Assembly (NCBI RefSeq): GCF_009296165.1
Contig: NZ_VUAZ01000055.1
Coordinates: forward strand, 1 to 64,000
Direction of reading: 5' to 3'
DNA from: Pseudomonas kitaguniensis
Lineage (GTDB): Bacteria; Pseudomonadota; Gammaproteobacteria; Pseudomonadales; Pseudomonadaceae
Length of the DNA: 64,000 bases
A program made the translations under genes and the position numbers. The notes beneath the pieces are model-generated. The model ran no database searches. It saw only the letters and a list, made by a program, of their open reading frames with translations, and was not told the DNA's origin. Below are positions 16,152 to 25,160 of the stretch, one piece after another. Within the stretch, counting starts at the first letter, position 1. Each line of letters begins with the position of its first letter.

Positions 16152-18881
16152 CTATCCATAAATACCCTTACGCATAATTTCAGCTACATTGCCGATTTGG
16201 TTTAAAAGCTCCTTTGCCTCATCTTTTGCGAGCCCGTGTATGTAGTGCTGGAGTCGCTCGACCTCAGAAACTGCTCCTGCATAGTCCTTACAAAGCGCGA
16301 GTATTTCTGCGTACTGCCCCCTGACCTGAACCATCTTTCCGATTAAACCCATCTCAGAGACTACACGCAAAACTTGTTGCTCAAGAATTTCTCTAGCTCC
16401 CACATACTCACCTGCTTCGGCAAACTCTTCAGCGGCATCTTGCCCCAACCTCACGAACGAATCGTATGCATTAACCATATTGTAGAATTTCATGGCATGG
16501 ATGCGAGAAAAGCCTGAATTGCGTCCCTGCGCATTCAAAATTTTCGCGTATAAATCCAACGAGTCCGCAAGGTGCTTGATATCCTCGCTCACGTCGTTTG
16601 ACCGCTTTACCACTTTCCAGAGTACATCTGGATTTTTGCCCAGGACATCTTCCGGCTTAAGCCCCAAAATTTCATAATATTGATCCATGACTGCCTTGCA
16701 CAGGTGCTCTGCTGCGTTATAGCGCTCAAGCTTCCACAAAGCGAAAGCATGGGTGTAATCGAATATCCGCTTGTGAGTCGAATCTGGGATTTTTGGGGCA
16801 GCAGACTCAACTGCTCTGCTTACATCCTTTTCATGACCGAGGTATGCTGCAAACAACATTTTCTTCATCGCTAGCGACAGATGCTCGCGAAACTCAAAGT
16901 TGTGAGCATCTAGAATCTGCTCCATCGTTGATAGGTGGCTTGACGCTTCATCATAACGACTGTCTCTCATGAGAGAGAATACAAGCCCGTCAAGAGCCCA
17001 AAACGTTTGCCCTGGATCCAAACTTCCCGAGCTTACTGCAGCGGCTAAACTAGACGCCACATCTACTAAGATTCCCATTTCATAAAACGTCTCTTCTCCA
17101 GCTAGTTCGATGAGTGGCTCGACGTCATTAAGCTTAATGAAAACTTGAATCAGAAGTGCAATACGCGAAGTGTCCCGGTATTTCTCCATTCCCTGGATCA
17201 GCAACTCCCTCAACGTCAGCAAGGCGGCAGTGACCGAGGGCTCACCCATCAGCTCCAGGTGACGTAGGCCCAGCGCGCGGATTGCATCATGTACCTTGAG
17301 CGTTTTAGCGCCAAAAACCTCGACCGTCCCCGTGGCCTGGATTTTCTTGATTGCCGCAGCAGCGCCACCCGGCGAGAGCTTGAGGGTGGCTTGGAGCAGG
17401 CGAACCACTTCTTCTTGCGTTAACCCAGTGTCGGCCAAGCTGACGACTGCCAAGGCATTCTGTGTAACTGCGTCAAAACCGTCGTACACACGCGCCAGGA
17501 TGATCTCCTGAGCGGTCTCGGCCACGTTAGCCTGTAAGGCAAGGTCAGCGCAGAGCCTTTCAATGTTCCCATCGTAATCAGCTTTGGCAATCGCAATGGC
17601 ACTATCGACATACAGCGGGAGGCCCCCAGAATAGGCCCGGAGCTGCTGGAGTGCCTGAGGACTGCCATAGGCGCCCGCGCCACTGGCCACCTGCGCAACG
17701 GTGTCAAGATCCCAGCCCTGTAAAATCTCACGACGCAAGCCCATGACGGCCTCGAGCTCACGTACATTTTCATGAGGCTGGCAAAGGAGGATGAAGCGGA
17801 TGTGCCGCGTGGCGTTAAGGAGGTCGCGGAGGTTCGTTACCGGCACACGATGCGCATTGTCTACAACAACAATAAGGGGCGCCTCAGCCTGCTCCAGGAA
17901 TCTGTCGAGCGCCCGAATCGCTTCGTAGCCGCTCGCCCCTGGTAACAGTATCTTACGAATACCATCAGAGTCTCGCTTCATGTATTTGGAGGCGAGCTCC
18001 CGCACTATCGAGCTTGCCAGAGCGGGCCCTGGTAGGTCACCAACATCGTAATAAGCGCATGGCTCAGGACTGTGTAGAGCCGCATGAGCGGCCCATGTGG
18101 TTTTGCCTGCACCGGACAACCCGCAGATTATGCGCACCCTTTCCGCTGAAGTGAGCTCAGGCTCATTTTGTTGCGGCCTGTATGAGAGAGGCGGTGTTGG
18201 GAAGTCCTGCAGTTGAACAATCAACTGTTCAAACAGGCCAGGCAGCTCTGAGGTGTGGAAAACATGCCGAGCGTTTCCGGCCCCAGCAGCACACGCGAGC
18301 ATCACCAGCCCCGCCGTTTTCCAAGTCAAAGAAGAAGGTGACAGCAGCGAGAAATTCAGCTTTTCAGCTTCTGCCGCACACCACTGAGCAGCTTCCTCCA
18401 GAGATGTCCAGGCAGGAGGAAGGTAGGCTGGGCGCAACGCGCTTGAATCAGGGGAAAGGTACATCAAGTCAACAGACGCCTTATGCTCATCAACCTCAGA
18501 CCGGAGGGTTTCCCCTAGCACTTGGTTTACGACGATGACGAATTGGGCGGCACCTGGCCGCCGCCCCTGCTTATGCTCCTGCCTCAGGATCTCAAAGCGC
18601 TCCAGAGCTCCAGAAACGTCAACCGGCATAATGGGTTTCGAGCGCGTTTTCACCTGGACGTACACTTGGCCAGCGTCAGTGCTGAGTTCGACATCCTCGT
18701 CGCGCTCGACCGACACTTCACGTACGCCGGCAGATTGCGCCAGCAGTAGGCAGCCCACAGCGTACAAATGCTGATAAAGAAGCCCCTTATGAACAGACTC
18801 AATGCGCTTGAGTTGTGCAGGATCTAGTACGTCGTGGTGAGGGATCTGGTCGTTCGGTTGCATGGCAATTCCATTCGGCAT
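16152..18881 (-). CDS. Nuclease-STAND NTPase-helical repeat protein (Avs-like, candidate phage defence)
   Basis: A 909-residue three-part protein. Residues ~25-130 resemble a PD-(D/E)xK nuclease of the DUF4297/Cap4 type (YQHLYAVGCLLLAQ, then DEDVELST and VYVQVKTR, supplying D/E and QxK). A STAND-type P-loop ATPase follows: Walker A GLSGAGKTT near 254 and Walker B PLIVVVDNAH near 340. Residues ~530-909 are helical repeats, probably TPR. This plan, an effector at the front and a sensor at the back, is that of antiviral Avs-type proteins that detect phage products and degrade DNA. ATG 18863 is an alternative start. Confidence 0.78.
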   Translation of the reverse strand: MPNGIAMQPNDQIPHHDVLDPAQLKRIESVHKGLLYQHLYAVGCLLLAQSAGVREVSVERDEDVELSTDAGQVYVQVKTRSKPIMPVDVSGALERFEILRQEHKQGRRPGAAQFVIVVNQVLGETLRSEVDEHKASVDLMYLSPDSSALRPAYLPPAWTSLEEAAQWCAAEAEKLNFSLLSPSSLTWKTAGLVMLACAAGAGNARHVFHTSELPGLFEQLIVQLQDFPTPPLSYRPQQNEPELTSAERVRIICGLSGAGKTTWAAHAALHSPEPCAYYDVGDLPGPALASSIVRELASKYMKRDSDGIRKILLPGASGYEAIRALDRFLEQAEAPLIVVVDNAHRVPVTNLRDLLNATRHIRFILLCQPHENVRELEAVMGLRREILQGWDLDTVAQVASGAGAYGSPQALQQLRAYSGGLPLYVDSAIAIAKADYDGNIERLCADLALQANVAETAQEIILARVYDGFDAVTQNALAVVSLADTGLTQEEVVRLLQATLKLSPGGAAAAIKKIQATGTVEVFGAKTLKVHDAIRALGLRHLELMGEPSVTAALLTLRELLIQGMEKYRDTSRIALLIQVFIKLNDVEPLIELAGEETFYEMGILVDVASSLAAAVSSGSLDPGQTFWALDGLVFSLMRDSRYDEASSHLSTMEQILDAHNFEFREHLSLAMKKMLFAAYLGHEKDVSRAVESAAPKIPDSTHKRIFDYTHAFALWKLERYNAAEHLCKAVMDQYYEILGLKPEDVLGKNPDVLWKVVKRSNDVSEDIKHLADSLDLYAKILNAQGRNSGFSRIHAMKFYNMVNAYDSFVRLGQDAAEEFAEAGEYVGAREILEQQVLRVVSEMGLIGKMVQVRGQYAEILALCKDYAGAVSEVERLQHYIHGLAKDEAKELLNQIGNVAEIMRKGIYG

Positions 18882-19147
18882 GAGATAGAGGAGCGCTTGT
18901 GCGGGTGGCTACAGATGGGGTTGCAGCCCTTTCTGGATGATCGATAGGTACTAGCGATACCGCTCGCTTATATAGCCAACTCATCACTACAGAAGCGAGC
19001 GCCAGCATTCTGATCTCAGAAAGCTGGGCAGCTCCCAGGATGTCGCAATCCCTAACGCCGCTAAGTCTATAGACATCGGGGGCCTTTTGATCCGATTAAA
19101 GGACGGAAGAGTCTGACTCAATACCTGGTAATCAGACCTTTGATATT

Positions 19148-19612
19148 TCAAGCTTTAAAAAAAGCGCGGCAGGTGTTCATCAAAGCAGTCGCGTCATGGA
19201 GGGCACGGTGGTTCTTGGTTGTTGGAAGGAGGCGGTAAATTTGACTGGCGGCCTCCCGCCCCAGAAGCACCTCCAGCGGCTGTAATTCAAAGGTGGGTGT
19301 CCGATCTGCAGCTTCGTAGAGGACATCGAGCCAAAAGCTGTCTTGTGGCGAGTCGCTACAAAGAACCTGCCCTGAAAACAGCTGGTTCATACGCCTCGCC
19401 ACAGCATTTGGGGTATCACTCTGCTCACGCAATTGATCCTGACAGAGACCATGCATGTCTTGGGCATCAAACGACCAGTGCGTCCAGTACCTAGCTGGTT
19501 TGATCAGCGTGTTGAAGGCGAACTCACTCGACACGACGGAGACCTCGATAGGATAGCTATCCGGGGCTATCCCTGAGGCTTCGAAATCGATAAAAAAAGA
19601 AGGCCGTTCCAC
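19148..19612 (-). CDS. DnaQ-like 3'-5' exonuclease domain protein
   Basis: About 154 residues of RNase H-like exonuclease fold: FFIDFEASG supplies the D-x-E of motif I, and HRALHDATALM supplies H-x4-D of motif III. I chose the GTG at 19612 (VERPSFFIDF) because AGGAG lies 8 nt upstream; the longer frame up to 19798 has no such support and overlaps the upstream gene. It lies 85 bp after the gene at 20099-19698 on the same strand. It may act on nucleic acid in a defence or repair role, but no partner identifies its task. Confidence 0.72.
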   Translation of the reverse strand: MERPSFFIDFEASGIAPDSYPIEVSVVSSEFAFNTLIKPARYWTHWSFDAQDMHGLCQDQLREQSDTPNAVARRMNQLFSGQVLCSDSPQDSFWLDVLYEAADRTPTFELQPLEVLLGREAASQIYRLLPTTKNHRALHDATALMNTCRAFFKA

Positions 19613-19697
19613 TCTGCAGCTCCTGTTTTGAGGGTGCAACTTCACCAGGCTACACCGACTGCTTGTGTGGTTGCGCCGCCATCGCTCGCCAGCCGTT

Positions 19698-20099
19698 CTA
19701 GCTGTTAGTAGCCTGTGCAACTCGGTGATTTTGCAGATGCTGCATCTCACGCTCCCATTCAACCAAAAACTTATCCCAGTCTGTGGAATAGGGCCCATCA
19801 GGAACTCTGGTCGACCCGATGCTTGCTTGGTGGAAACGCTCTCTCCAGGGTTGCGGAATAGTCTGCTCCAAAATGATGTCGATTCCGGAGTTATGACGCA
19901 TCACCGATACCGAGTTACGAACCTCAACGAGTTCGCGTGGCTTATCGCTACAGGGGGTGTCATTTCGCTCTTGTTCGTCGAGATTATCGAGGATGGCAAG
20001 GAGGTCGGATGCACTGGGATCACCAGGTTGGAAGGTGGCAAGCGCCCAAAGAACTCTTCGCCTAGTCTTTTCTCGTTCGCGGAGTAAATCGCAGGTCAT
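19698..20099 (-). CDS. Hypothetical protein upstream of the exonuclease
   Basis: A 133-residue charged, Trp-containing protein of no family I recognise. A very strong ribosome site (AAGGAGG, 5 nt before the ATG) supports it as real. It is the first gene of a two-gene operon with the DnaQ-like exonuclease. Structured repeat B lies just upstream (20135-20236). Confidence 0.65.
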   Translation of the reverse strand: MTCDLLREREKTRRRVLWALATFQPGDPSASDLLAILDNLDEQERNDTPCSDKPRELVEVRNSVSVMRHNSGIDIILEQTIPQPWRERFHQASIGSTRVPDGPYSTDWDKFLVEWEREMQHLQNHRVAQATNS

Positions 20100-20134
20100 T
20101 TAAACCTCCTTTTCACAAAGCTAGACGGCGGTTG

Positions 20135-20236
20135 TGGCGTGCCGCCTTCGGCGGATGGCTGGCGTGAACCGAGCCGTGGCAAGCCACGTCTCGTCCCTAC
20201 GGGCTTTCATCCAACACGCCTGCGCGCTCCGCTTGC
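20135..20236 (+). repeat. Structured dispersed repeat, copy B
   Basis: This copy has outer strands GGCGTG and CACGCC that pair perfectly although both differ from copy C (GGCTTG/CAAGCC). Hairpin 1 is CCGCC-TTC-GGCGG. Hairpin 2 is CGAG + CGTGGC facing GCCACG + CTCG. Hairpin 3 is CCCTACGGG. Hairpin 4 is absent, and the element passes straight to GCGCGCTCCGCTTGC. These compensated changes are the best evidence that the fold matters. Confidence 0.78.
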
Positions 20237-20318
20237 CTGATACTCTCATGGAAAGGAAATTCTGGCGCAGCGAGGCCGAAGCCGGGGCAGGTGTAACCTT
20301 GCCCTACGTACAGGATTA

Positions 20319-20876
20319 TTACTTATGGAGCTTACTGAAGCGACTCGACAGCACTGCAGCTTCGGTAGTTTCCCAAGCTTCAGGATCAGACGTAGCGTTG
20401 AACATCACCAATGCCCTCCACAGGAAAAAAGCGGCAACCAAGCTCGACTCAATTACTGCAAATACCGTAGTGGTATACATATAATCTGAATTTTCTCCAA
20501 ACAAGAAAAGCACTGGAAATATCGAGGCGATCCAACCGGCGACGAAAGTCAGAAAAAATGCGATGGCCGCAGTGACCGTCAGAAAAAGCGGGACTTGATA
20601 TCTATACTGGGTTGCAAATAATTTCTCGCCGTTTTGCTTCGCTAGGCCGTACAAGATGCCTGTGTTTTTTTCCTTGTCATTACTTCTTTTAAAAAGTCCG
20701 TACAAAGTTACACTCTCGCCGACCTCCAACTCTTCATAAAGCTTGTTCGACAATTGCAAATTCGGGATGACTGCACCATCGATGCTAACTTTAGCTTTAT
20801 GTCCGCCGCTCATTCGATCAACAGATCGAACGTAGTCAACTTTTCCTGAAACTTTCACACAATCGAATTTCATCAC
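20319..20876 (-). CDS. Hypothetical membrane protein
   Basis: A 185-residue protein with a soluble beta-rich N-terminal part (residues 1-90, VKVSGKVDYVRSVDRMSGG, possibly an OB-like fold) and two hydrophobic segments near residues 95-120 and 135-158. No family recognised. It stands alone between repeat B and the regulator at 21178. Confidence 0.6.
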   Translation of the reverse strand: MMKFDCVKVSGKVDYVRSVDRMSGGHKAKVSIDGAVIPNLQLSNKLYEELEVGESVTLYGLFKRSNDKEKNTGILYGLAKQNGEKLFATQYRYQVPLFLTVTAAIAFFLTFVAGWIASIFPVLFLFGENSDYMYTTTVFAVIESSLVAAFFLWRALVMFNATSDPEAWETTEAAVLSSRFSKLHK

Positions 20877-21177
20877 TCACTATCCCTGCCTTCGCTTAAA
20901 AAGTGGATCTGGTTCTTGCCAAGACGTCGCTCAGTGACGATTGCAGGCAGGCTTACGCGGGCCATAAACGTCGGACTTGAGGAGCGCGTCTGCCATCGAG
21001 ACGTCCCTGGCCGTGTCTTAGGTGCTGCTCTCATGACCAATCCATCATCGATCCAAACATCCCGCCGCTATGATCAAACGACTGCTTAGCAAACCATATG
21101 TCACGATAATATCACTATGATCTGTTTATCGAAACATACTCCCCGTGGCTCTATCCTCGCTTTTGGGGATCCGACTC
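20877..21177. other. Divergent intergenic region with probable promoters
   Basis: No gene is visible. The AT-rich part near 21100-21140 (ATAATATCACTATGATC and following) is the likely promoter for the regulator at 21178, but I see no clear operator. Confidence 0.35.
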
Positions 21178-21651
21178 ATGAATCTGAAGGAAGCGCTGGC
21201 GGGGGCATTACGCGGAGCCCGTGCACACCAAGGGTTGAGTTACGAGGATCTGGCCGGTGCGACGCACAGAACGAATTTAGGGAAGCTTGAGCAGGCCAGG
21301 ACGACGCCGACGCTGGAGAAGCTGGACGAGATCGCTGACTACCTAGGACTCGACCTATTGACTATGGTCACTCTCGCCATTGCTGCGCAGGGTGAAGAAC
21401 TCCCGTCAGAGGCTTTACAGCGTACTGCCTTGCGTGTCAGGGAATTCGAGATGTCTGGAGGGTGGGAGTTGGTAGAGGAGCAATTCAGTGACGGAAAGCT
21501 CATCAAGCGCTCCCAAGGCAAGCCAAAGCGGCCCGTTAATGCGATTTACATTCGGGCCCTGAAAGCGCAAGGTTTCGACAGGAAAACAATCGCTGAAAAG
21601 CTTGGAATTGCACGTACTACCGTTCAGAAGTATTGGAATACTGAAGCTTAA
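21178..21651 (+). CDS. Dual-HTH transcriptional regulator (XRE family)
   Basis: About 157 residues with two DNA-binding segments. An XRE-type HTH occupies residues ~5-60 (LSYEDLAGATHRTNLGKLE), and a C-terminal resolvase-like HTH sits at ~130-155 (DRKTIAEKLGIARTTVQKYW). The ATG at 21178 fits the family start (MNLKEALAGALRGAR). A paralogue with the same layout is encoded at 34659-34204. Such proteins probably regulate island genes; the targets are unknown. Confidence 0.75.
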   Translation: MNLKEALAGALRGARAHQGLSYEDLAGATHRTNLGKLEQARTTPTLEKLDEIADYLGLDLLTMVTLAIAAQGEELPSEALQRTALRVREFEMSGGWELVEEQFSDGKLIKRSQGKPKRPVNAIYIRALKAQGFDRKTIAEKLGIARTTVQKYWNTEA

Positions 21652-21814
21652 GGGCATTGGCCATCCTTGACCGGCGATGAGATGCGCAGAGTCTGAATTT
21701 TCAGAACCCAAGATAGCTTCAGCCCGCTACCTCCTTCACGTGATTCCTTTCTGCTCATCGTCAGGGTGTATCCTCGGGGCAAGGGTAAGCCCGCCAGCGC
21801 CTAGGGAGCCATCA

Positions 21815-22330
21815 ATGACAGAAATTCCACGTGTACCAGGAAGCGCCCACCAAGCGACTCGTGATCCTGAGCGCCTGCTCATTGAAGAGCGCGCTGAGGC
21901 TCTCTCAGCGGCAGGCTATCCAACGCCAGATACTGATACGGCTATGTACGCGGAGGAAAGGCTGAAGGAGGCCAGAGCGGCAGCTCGTTCATCCCAAGTA
22001 GGTAGCGTTAGCGGAAACACTACGGCGGAGATCTCAGCGAGAGAGGTATGCCAATTATTGCGAGAGGTCACCTTCGAGCGGCGGACGATGACCAAGGTAG
22101 GCCAGGCGTCTTGGAATGAGATTCATGCGGGTCATTTCATGGTGAGCGTCGAGGGTTGGCGGATATCGATCTACAACGACTGCGGTACGCTTGACCACTG
22201 CGAAGAATGCGTGAGTCCAGAAGGACGGCGATGGTCGTTTGGCGCAGGGGATCGATTTGGAACAGATCCCATTGCGTTGCTCAGTACATGGGAGCATCAG
22301 GCGCTTGAACGTCTCCTAAAGGCGCTCTAG
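21815..22330 (+). CDS. Conserved Pseudomonas accessory protein (DUF7693-like)
   Basis: A 171-residue protein. The N-terminal part is acidic and low in complexity. The C-terminal ~100 residues (REVTFERRTMTKVGQASWNE, then CGTLDHCEECVSPEGRRWSF and DPIALLSTWEHQALERLL) match a domain that I recall from many Pseudomonas accessory regions. Its cysteines (CGTLDHCEEC) could bind metal, and no function is known. AGGGAG lies 6 nt before the chosen ATG at 21815; the frame upstream has no ribosome site. Confidence 0.7.
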   Translation: MTEIPRVPGSAHQATRDPERLLIEERAEALSAAGYPTPDTDTAMYAEERLKEARAAARSSQVGSVSGNTTAEISAREVCQLLREVTFERRTMTKVGQASWNEIHAGHFMVSVEGWRISIYNDCGTLDHCEECVSPEGRRWSFGAGDRFGTDPIALLSTWEHQALERLLKAL

Positions 22331-22394
22331 GGAGCCATGGTCGAATCTTTTTAGTGCTGCGCTATGCTGAAGCCTCCCTAAGGAGCCCAAGCAA

Positions 22395-22604
22395 ATGCCC
22401 ATTGAATACTCGTTGTCAGACTTGCTGGAAAGGATGTACCAAAACCAACTCTCGCTTGAAGCCGCCCTGATGGAGCTGACCCTCCACGTAGAAGCCCACG
22501 GACATGCGGATGTAGGAAATAACGTTCGTGGCGCCCTGGAGACAATCGGCGAGAACGCAGGCCACATAAAACAGGGCTTGGCGCGTCTCAGTAAGCTCCC
22601 ATGA
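22395..22604 (+). CDS. Small hypothetical protein
   Basis: Sixty-nine residues, helical and acidic, with AAGGAG about 9 nt upstream of the ATG. Its stop overlaps the start of the next gene by four bases (ATGA), which argues that both are expressed together. No family recognised. Confidence 0.65.
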   Translation: MPIEYSLSDLLERMYQNQLSLEAALMELTLHVEAHGHADVGNNVRGALETIGENAGHIKQGLARLSKLP

Positions 22605-23077
22605 TCCAGCCGCTTTTTGATTTTGATCTCAAACGCGTATCCCGCACGCACTACATCACTGGCAAGGCTGCGATCAACTTTCCGCACGCTGGAAGCACTA
22701 CGGGTGGGTGGCATTTCCTGTCCTACTTCGACCGGGATTCGGGCGTAGCGAAAGTGTCCTTGGCAGGCGTCCACTATCCAGATACCACCGATTTCTTTGG
22801 AGACGCTGGGGTCAACGACGTAACCGACGAGCTTGCGAGGCGAGGCTGGTCAAAAGACGGCAAAAAGCTGTTCATGGCGGATCACTATAGAGCCGCAGCT
22901 GACATGGTGATGAAATGGGTGCTAAGTGATTCTAAGCACTGCAACGTCGAGGTCGCTGAATGGTTTCCCTCTTCCAAGACGAAGCAGCGTCTGCTTGAAA
23001 TCCTGGACTCGGGAAAGCCCAAACTTTTAGATCCTGCCAAGCTGCAAAAAATAGAAGCTTGGCTAAGCTCGCAGTAG
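22601..23077 (+). CDS. Hypothetical protein, intact member of a duplicated family
   Basis: A 158-residue soluble protein with features such as GGWHFLSYFDRDSG and FMADHYRAAADMV. It is translationally coupled to the 69-residue gene upstream. A decayed relative lies at 32710-33043 in the same island. No function can be assigned. Confidence 0.65.
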   Translation: MIQPLFDFDLKRVSRTHYITGKAAINFPHAGSTTGGWHFLSYFDRDSGVAKVSLAGVHYPDTTDFFGDAGVNDVTDELARRGWSKDGKKLFMADHYRAAADMVMKWVLSDSKHCNVEVAEWFPSSKTKQRLLEILDSGKPKLLDPAKLQKIEAWLSSQ

Positions 23078-23136
23078 TCTCATGGAATCCTATTGCCGTG
23101 GAAGGTAGCCGGTGTATTGCGTCTTAAGCGAGAGCA

Positions 23137-23667
23137 ATGGATATGCGCAAGAAATCTGAGTCATGGTTTGTCCCGCTTCTTATTTTGTTCGCCGTACTGT
23201 GGGCAATAGGCAAAAAGGACACACCTCCAACCCAAGTTCCGCCGAATGTCCTAAACACTCCGACCTCTCTGGCATCGGTTGCGCCGACTCCGCCTGCACC
23301 GCCCCCTCCAATCGAGCAGTACGTGAGCACGGACACGCTCAACGTCAGGAATCAACCAGACGGAAGGGTCATAACCAAACTGAAGCGTGGAACGAAGGTT
23401 CAGGTCTACGAAAAGGCGAATGACTGGGCTCGAATAAGCATTGATGGCCAACCCGCCAAATGGCTTTCTTCCAAGAGCCTTTGCGGCGGATCGAACTGCT
23501 ACGTCAAATCCCAGCCGAAACCAATACGGCCCGCACCACGACCTGAGTATAGACCCGCCACTGAATACAGCTCTTCCTGTCCATGTTCGTCCGGGAATGT
23601 ATGCATAGGCCCAAGGGGTGGCAGGTACTGCATTACCTCAGGAGGCAACAAACGATACGGGGTTTAA
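23137..23667 (+). CDS. Membrane-anchored SH3-domain protein with C-terminal Cys-rich module
   Basis: This 176-residue protein begins with a signal anchor (residues ~10-26, WFVPLLILFAVLWAIG), followed by a proline-rich linker (~30-65), a bacterial SH3 domain (~66-115, STDTLNVRNQPDGRVITKL, DWARIS) and a C-terminal module (~145-176) with four cysteines and GPRGGRYCITSGGNKRYG. That last motif resembles the PBCV-type basic adaptor domain. The protein probably lies in the periplasm, bound to the inner membrane, and may bind cell wall. Confidence 0.7.
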   Translation: MDMRKKSESWFVPLLILFAVLWAIGKKDTPPTQVPPNVLNTPTSLASVAPTPPAPPPPIEQYVSTDTLNVRNQPDGRVITKLKRGTKVQVYEKANDWARISIDGQPAKWLSSKSLCGGSNCYVKSQPKPIRPAPRPEYRPATEYSSSCPCSSGNVCIGPRGGRYCITSGGNKRYGV

Positions 23668-24006
23668 TCAATAACTTGTCGTTTGAACTCTCTCAAATGT
23701 GGGGCTGGTGGTGCGAGGGTGCACAACTATGAGCAGAGAGCCGTGTTATCGCCTTGTTGGCTGTCTCTTCAGCGCCATGTCCATAGCCAAGGTTTGCCCA
23801 GGCCGATAAAATTGGGTTGATACGTCAACGCTCACATCGAAGACATCTCCGAAGCTCAATCGCTGTTTAGGTCAATGTCAGCAATGAAGTAAGAGCGAGA
23901 CACTTGCTCTAGAGCAATGCATAGCTCCGCCAAGCGTAAGGCAAACGCTGTCTTCTCAGGAACGACTAATTTATGATGCTTGGATGACAAATTCGGATGC
24001 AGCATC
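23668..24006. other. Intergenic region upstream of TetR gene
   Basis: No credible coding frame is visible. The region should carry the promoter of the TetR gene at 24007; I see no obvious operator. Confidence 0.35.
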
Positions 24007-24567
24007 ATGAGTACACGTTCAGACCTTTTGACCAGCGCTGAGGTTCTGCTGCGCACGAAAGGCTACGCGGCCTTCAGCTATGCCGACTTGGCGGAAGATA
24101 TCGGCATCAAAAAGGCAAGTATTCACCATCATTTCCCAACCAAGGAAGGCTTAGCAATTGCCATCGTCGAGAGCTACCTGTTCCGGTTTAAAAAGCAGCT
24201 GGACGCCATCAATGATGAACACGTCAGTGTTGTTGACCGCCTGAATGCGTTCGCCTTGATGTTCGCGCACAGCAGTCAAAACGGGATGCTTCCACTCTGT
24301 GGAGCCCTGGCCGCAGAGCTTCTGGCCCTGCCTGAAAGTCTCAAAGAAATGACGAAGGATTTCTTTGAGATCCATCTCACTTGGCTTCAGGCAAATATTA
24401 AGCAGGGTCAAGATCGAGGAGAGCTCAAAGCCGACCTGGATGTAATCAGGGTTTCAAGGTTCATATTGAATACTTTGGAAGGTGCGAGCTTTGTTTCTTG
24501 GGCGATGAGCGATGATTACGATAAGTCGTCGGGATTTGATTTGATTTTATCTAGCCTTCGTGACTGA
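24007..24567 (+). CDS. TetR-family repressor (1) of the thiol/electrophile cluster
   Basis: A 186-residue TetR protein. The N-terminal HTH (residues ~20-50) reads FSYADLAEDIGIKKASIHHHF, followed by a ligand-binding region with LPLCGALAAELLALP. The HTH is nearly the same as that of the second TetR at 26654, so both may read related operators, perhaps the TTGGTAGGCTT dyads at 25085-25110 and 32608-32632. It stands at the head of the OsmC-to-thioredoxin gene run. Confidence 0.85.
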   Translation: MSTRSDLLTSAEVLLRTKGYAAFSYADLAEDIGIKKASIHHHFPTKEGLAIAIVESYLFRFKKQLDAINDEHVSVVDRLNAFALMFAHSSQNGMLPLCGALAAELLALPESLKEMTKDFFEIHLTWLQANIKQGQDRGELKADLDVIRVSRFILNTLEGASFVSWAMSDDYDKSSGFDLILSSLRD

Positions 24568-24663
24568 ACTGCCAAGAGCAAGCGGCCTTGAGTCATTTGA
24601 TTCAGGGCCGCGAGCCGATCTATGCTTGTATCAATTAGTGCAAACTAAAATCCACCGGATAGA

Positions 24664-24864
24664 TCACTCGGTATTATCTGGTGTGCGGTAGATTTGCATC
24701 CAATGACGGGAAGGTTGGCTTGTAGGCGGCGCTTTTTCGTGATCGCGAATTGTACAGTACCGTCCATGCTTAGCGACGACCGCGCTCTTGGCTGCGTTCA
24801 AAGTGACTTCTTGAAACGAACCTCCATCTCGCCCCAACACGTGCCCTGGTGCATAAACAGCCAT
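24664..24864 (-). CDS. Small hypothetical protein
   Basis: A 66-residue protein read against its neighbours. A strong ribosome site (AGGGAGG, 4 nt before the ATG) supports it. The central part looks beta-rich (HGRYCTIRDHEKAP). No family recognised. Confidence 0.5.
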   Translation of the reverse strand: MAVYAPGHVLGRDGGSFQEVTLNAAKSAVVAKHGRYCTIRDHEKAPPTSQPSRHWMQIYRTPDNTE

Positions 24865-25084
24865 AAAACCTCCCTAATTTTCATCCATGTGGTGATGGCA
24901 CCATGCCGTCACGCCTGCACAATTGCATAAAACCTACCCCGATGCATAGAGCCGTGCGATGTCTTGCCATGGCGCCGCTCTCGGTGATTCTGCTAATCAC
25001 GCCACCCATTGCTTTGCCATCAATATTCCCAATTTCTCTATGCAGCCTAAATTTACAAAACTATCGGTATCATCACACCCCTTG

Positions 25085-25110
25085 TAAGCCACCCTACTAC
25101 TTGGTAGGCT
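25085..25110. promoter_or_regulatory. Candidate TetR operator upstream of osmC-like gene
   Basis: An imperfect dyad, AAGCCACC then nine bases then GGTAGGCTT, contains CCTAC-N6-GTAGG at 25093-25108. The half TTGGTAGGCTT is identical to one in front of the ahpD-nemA-kef operon (32621-32631). It lies 51 bp before the OsmC start codon. Confidence 0.55.
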
Positions 25111-25160
25111 TGTTTCTCTCCCGGCCTAATCGTCCGGCTTATCTGAAGAGGAACATCTAC

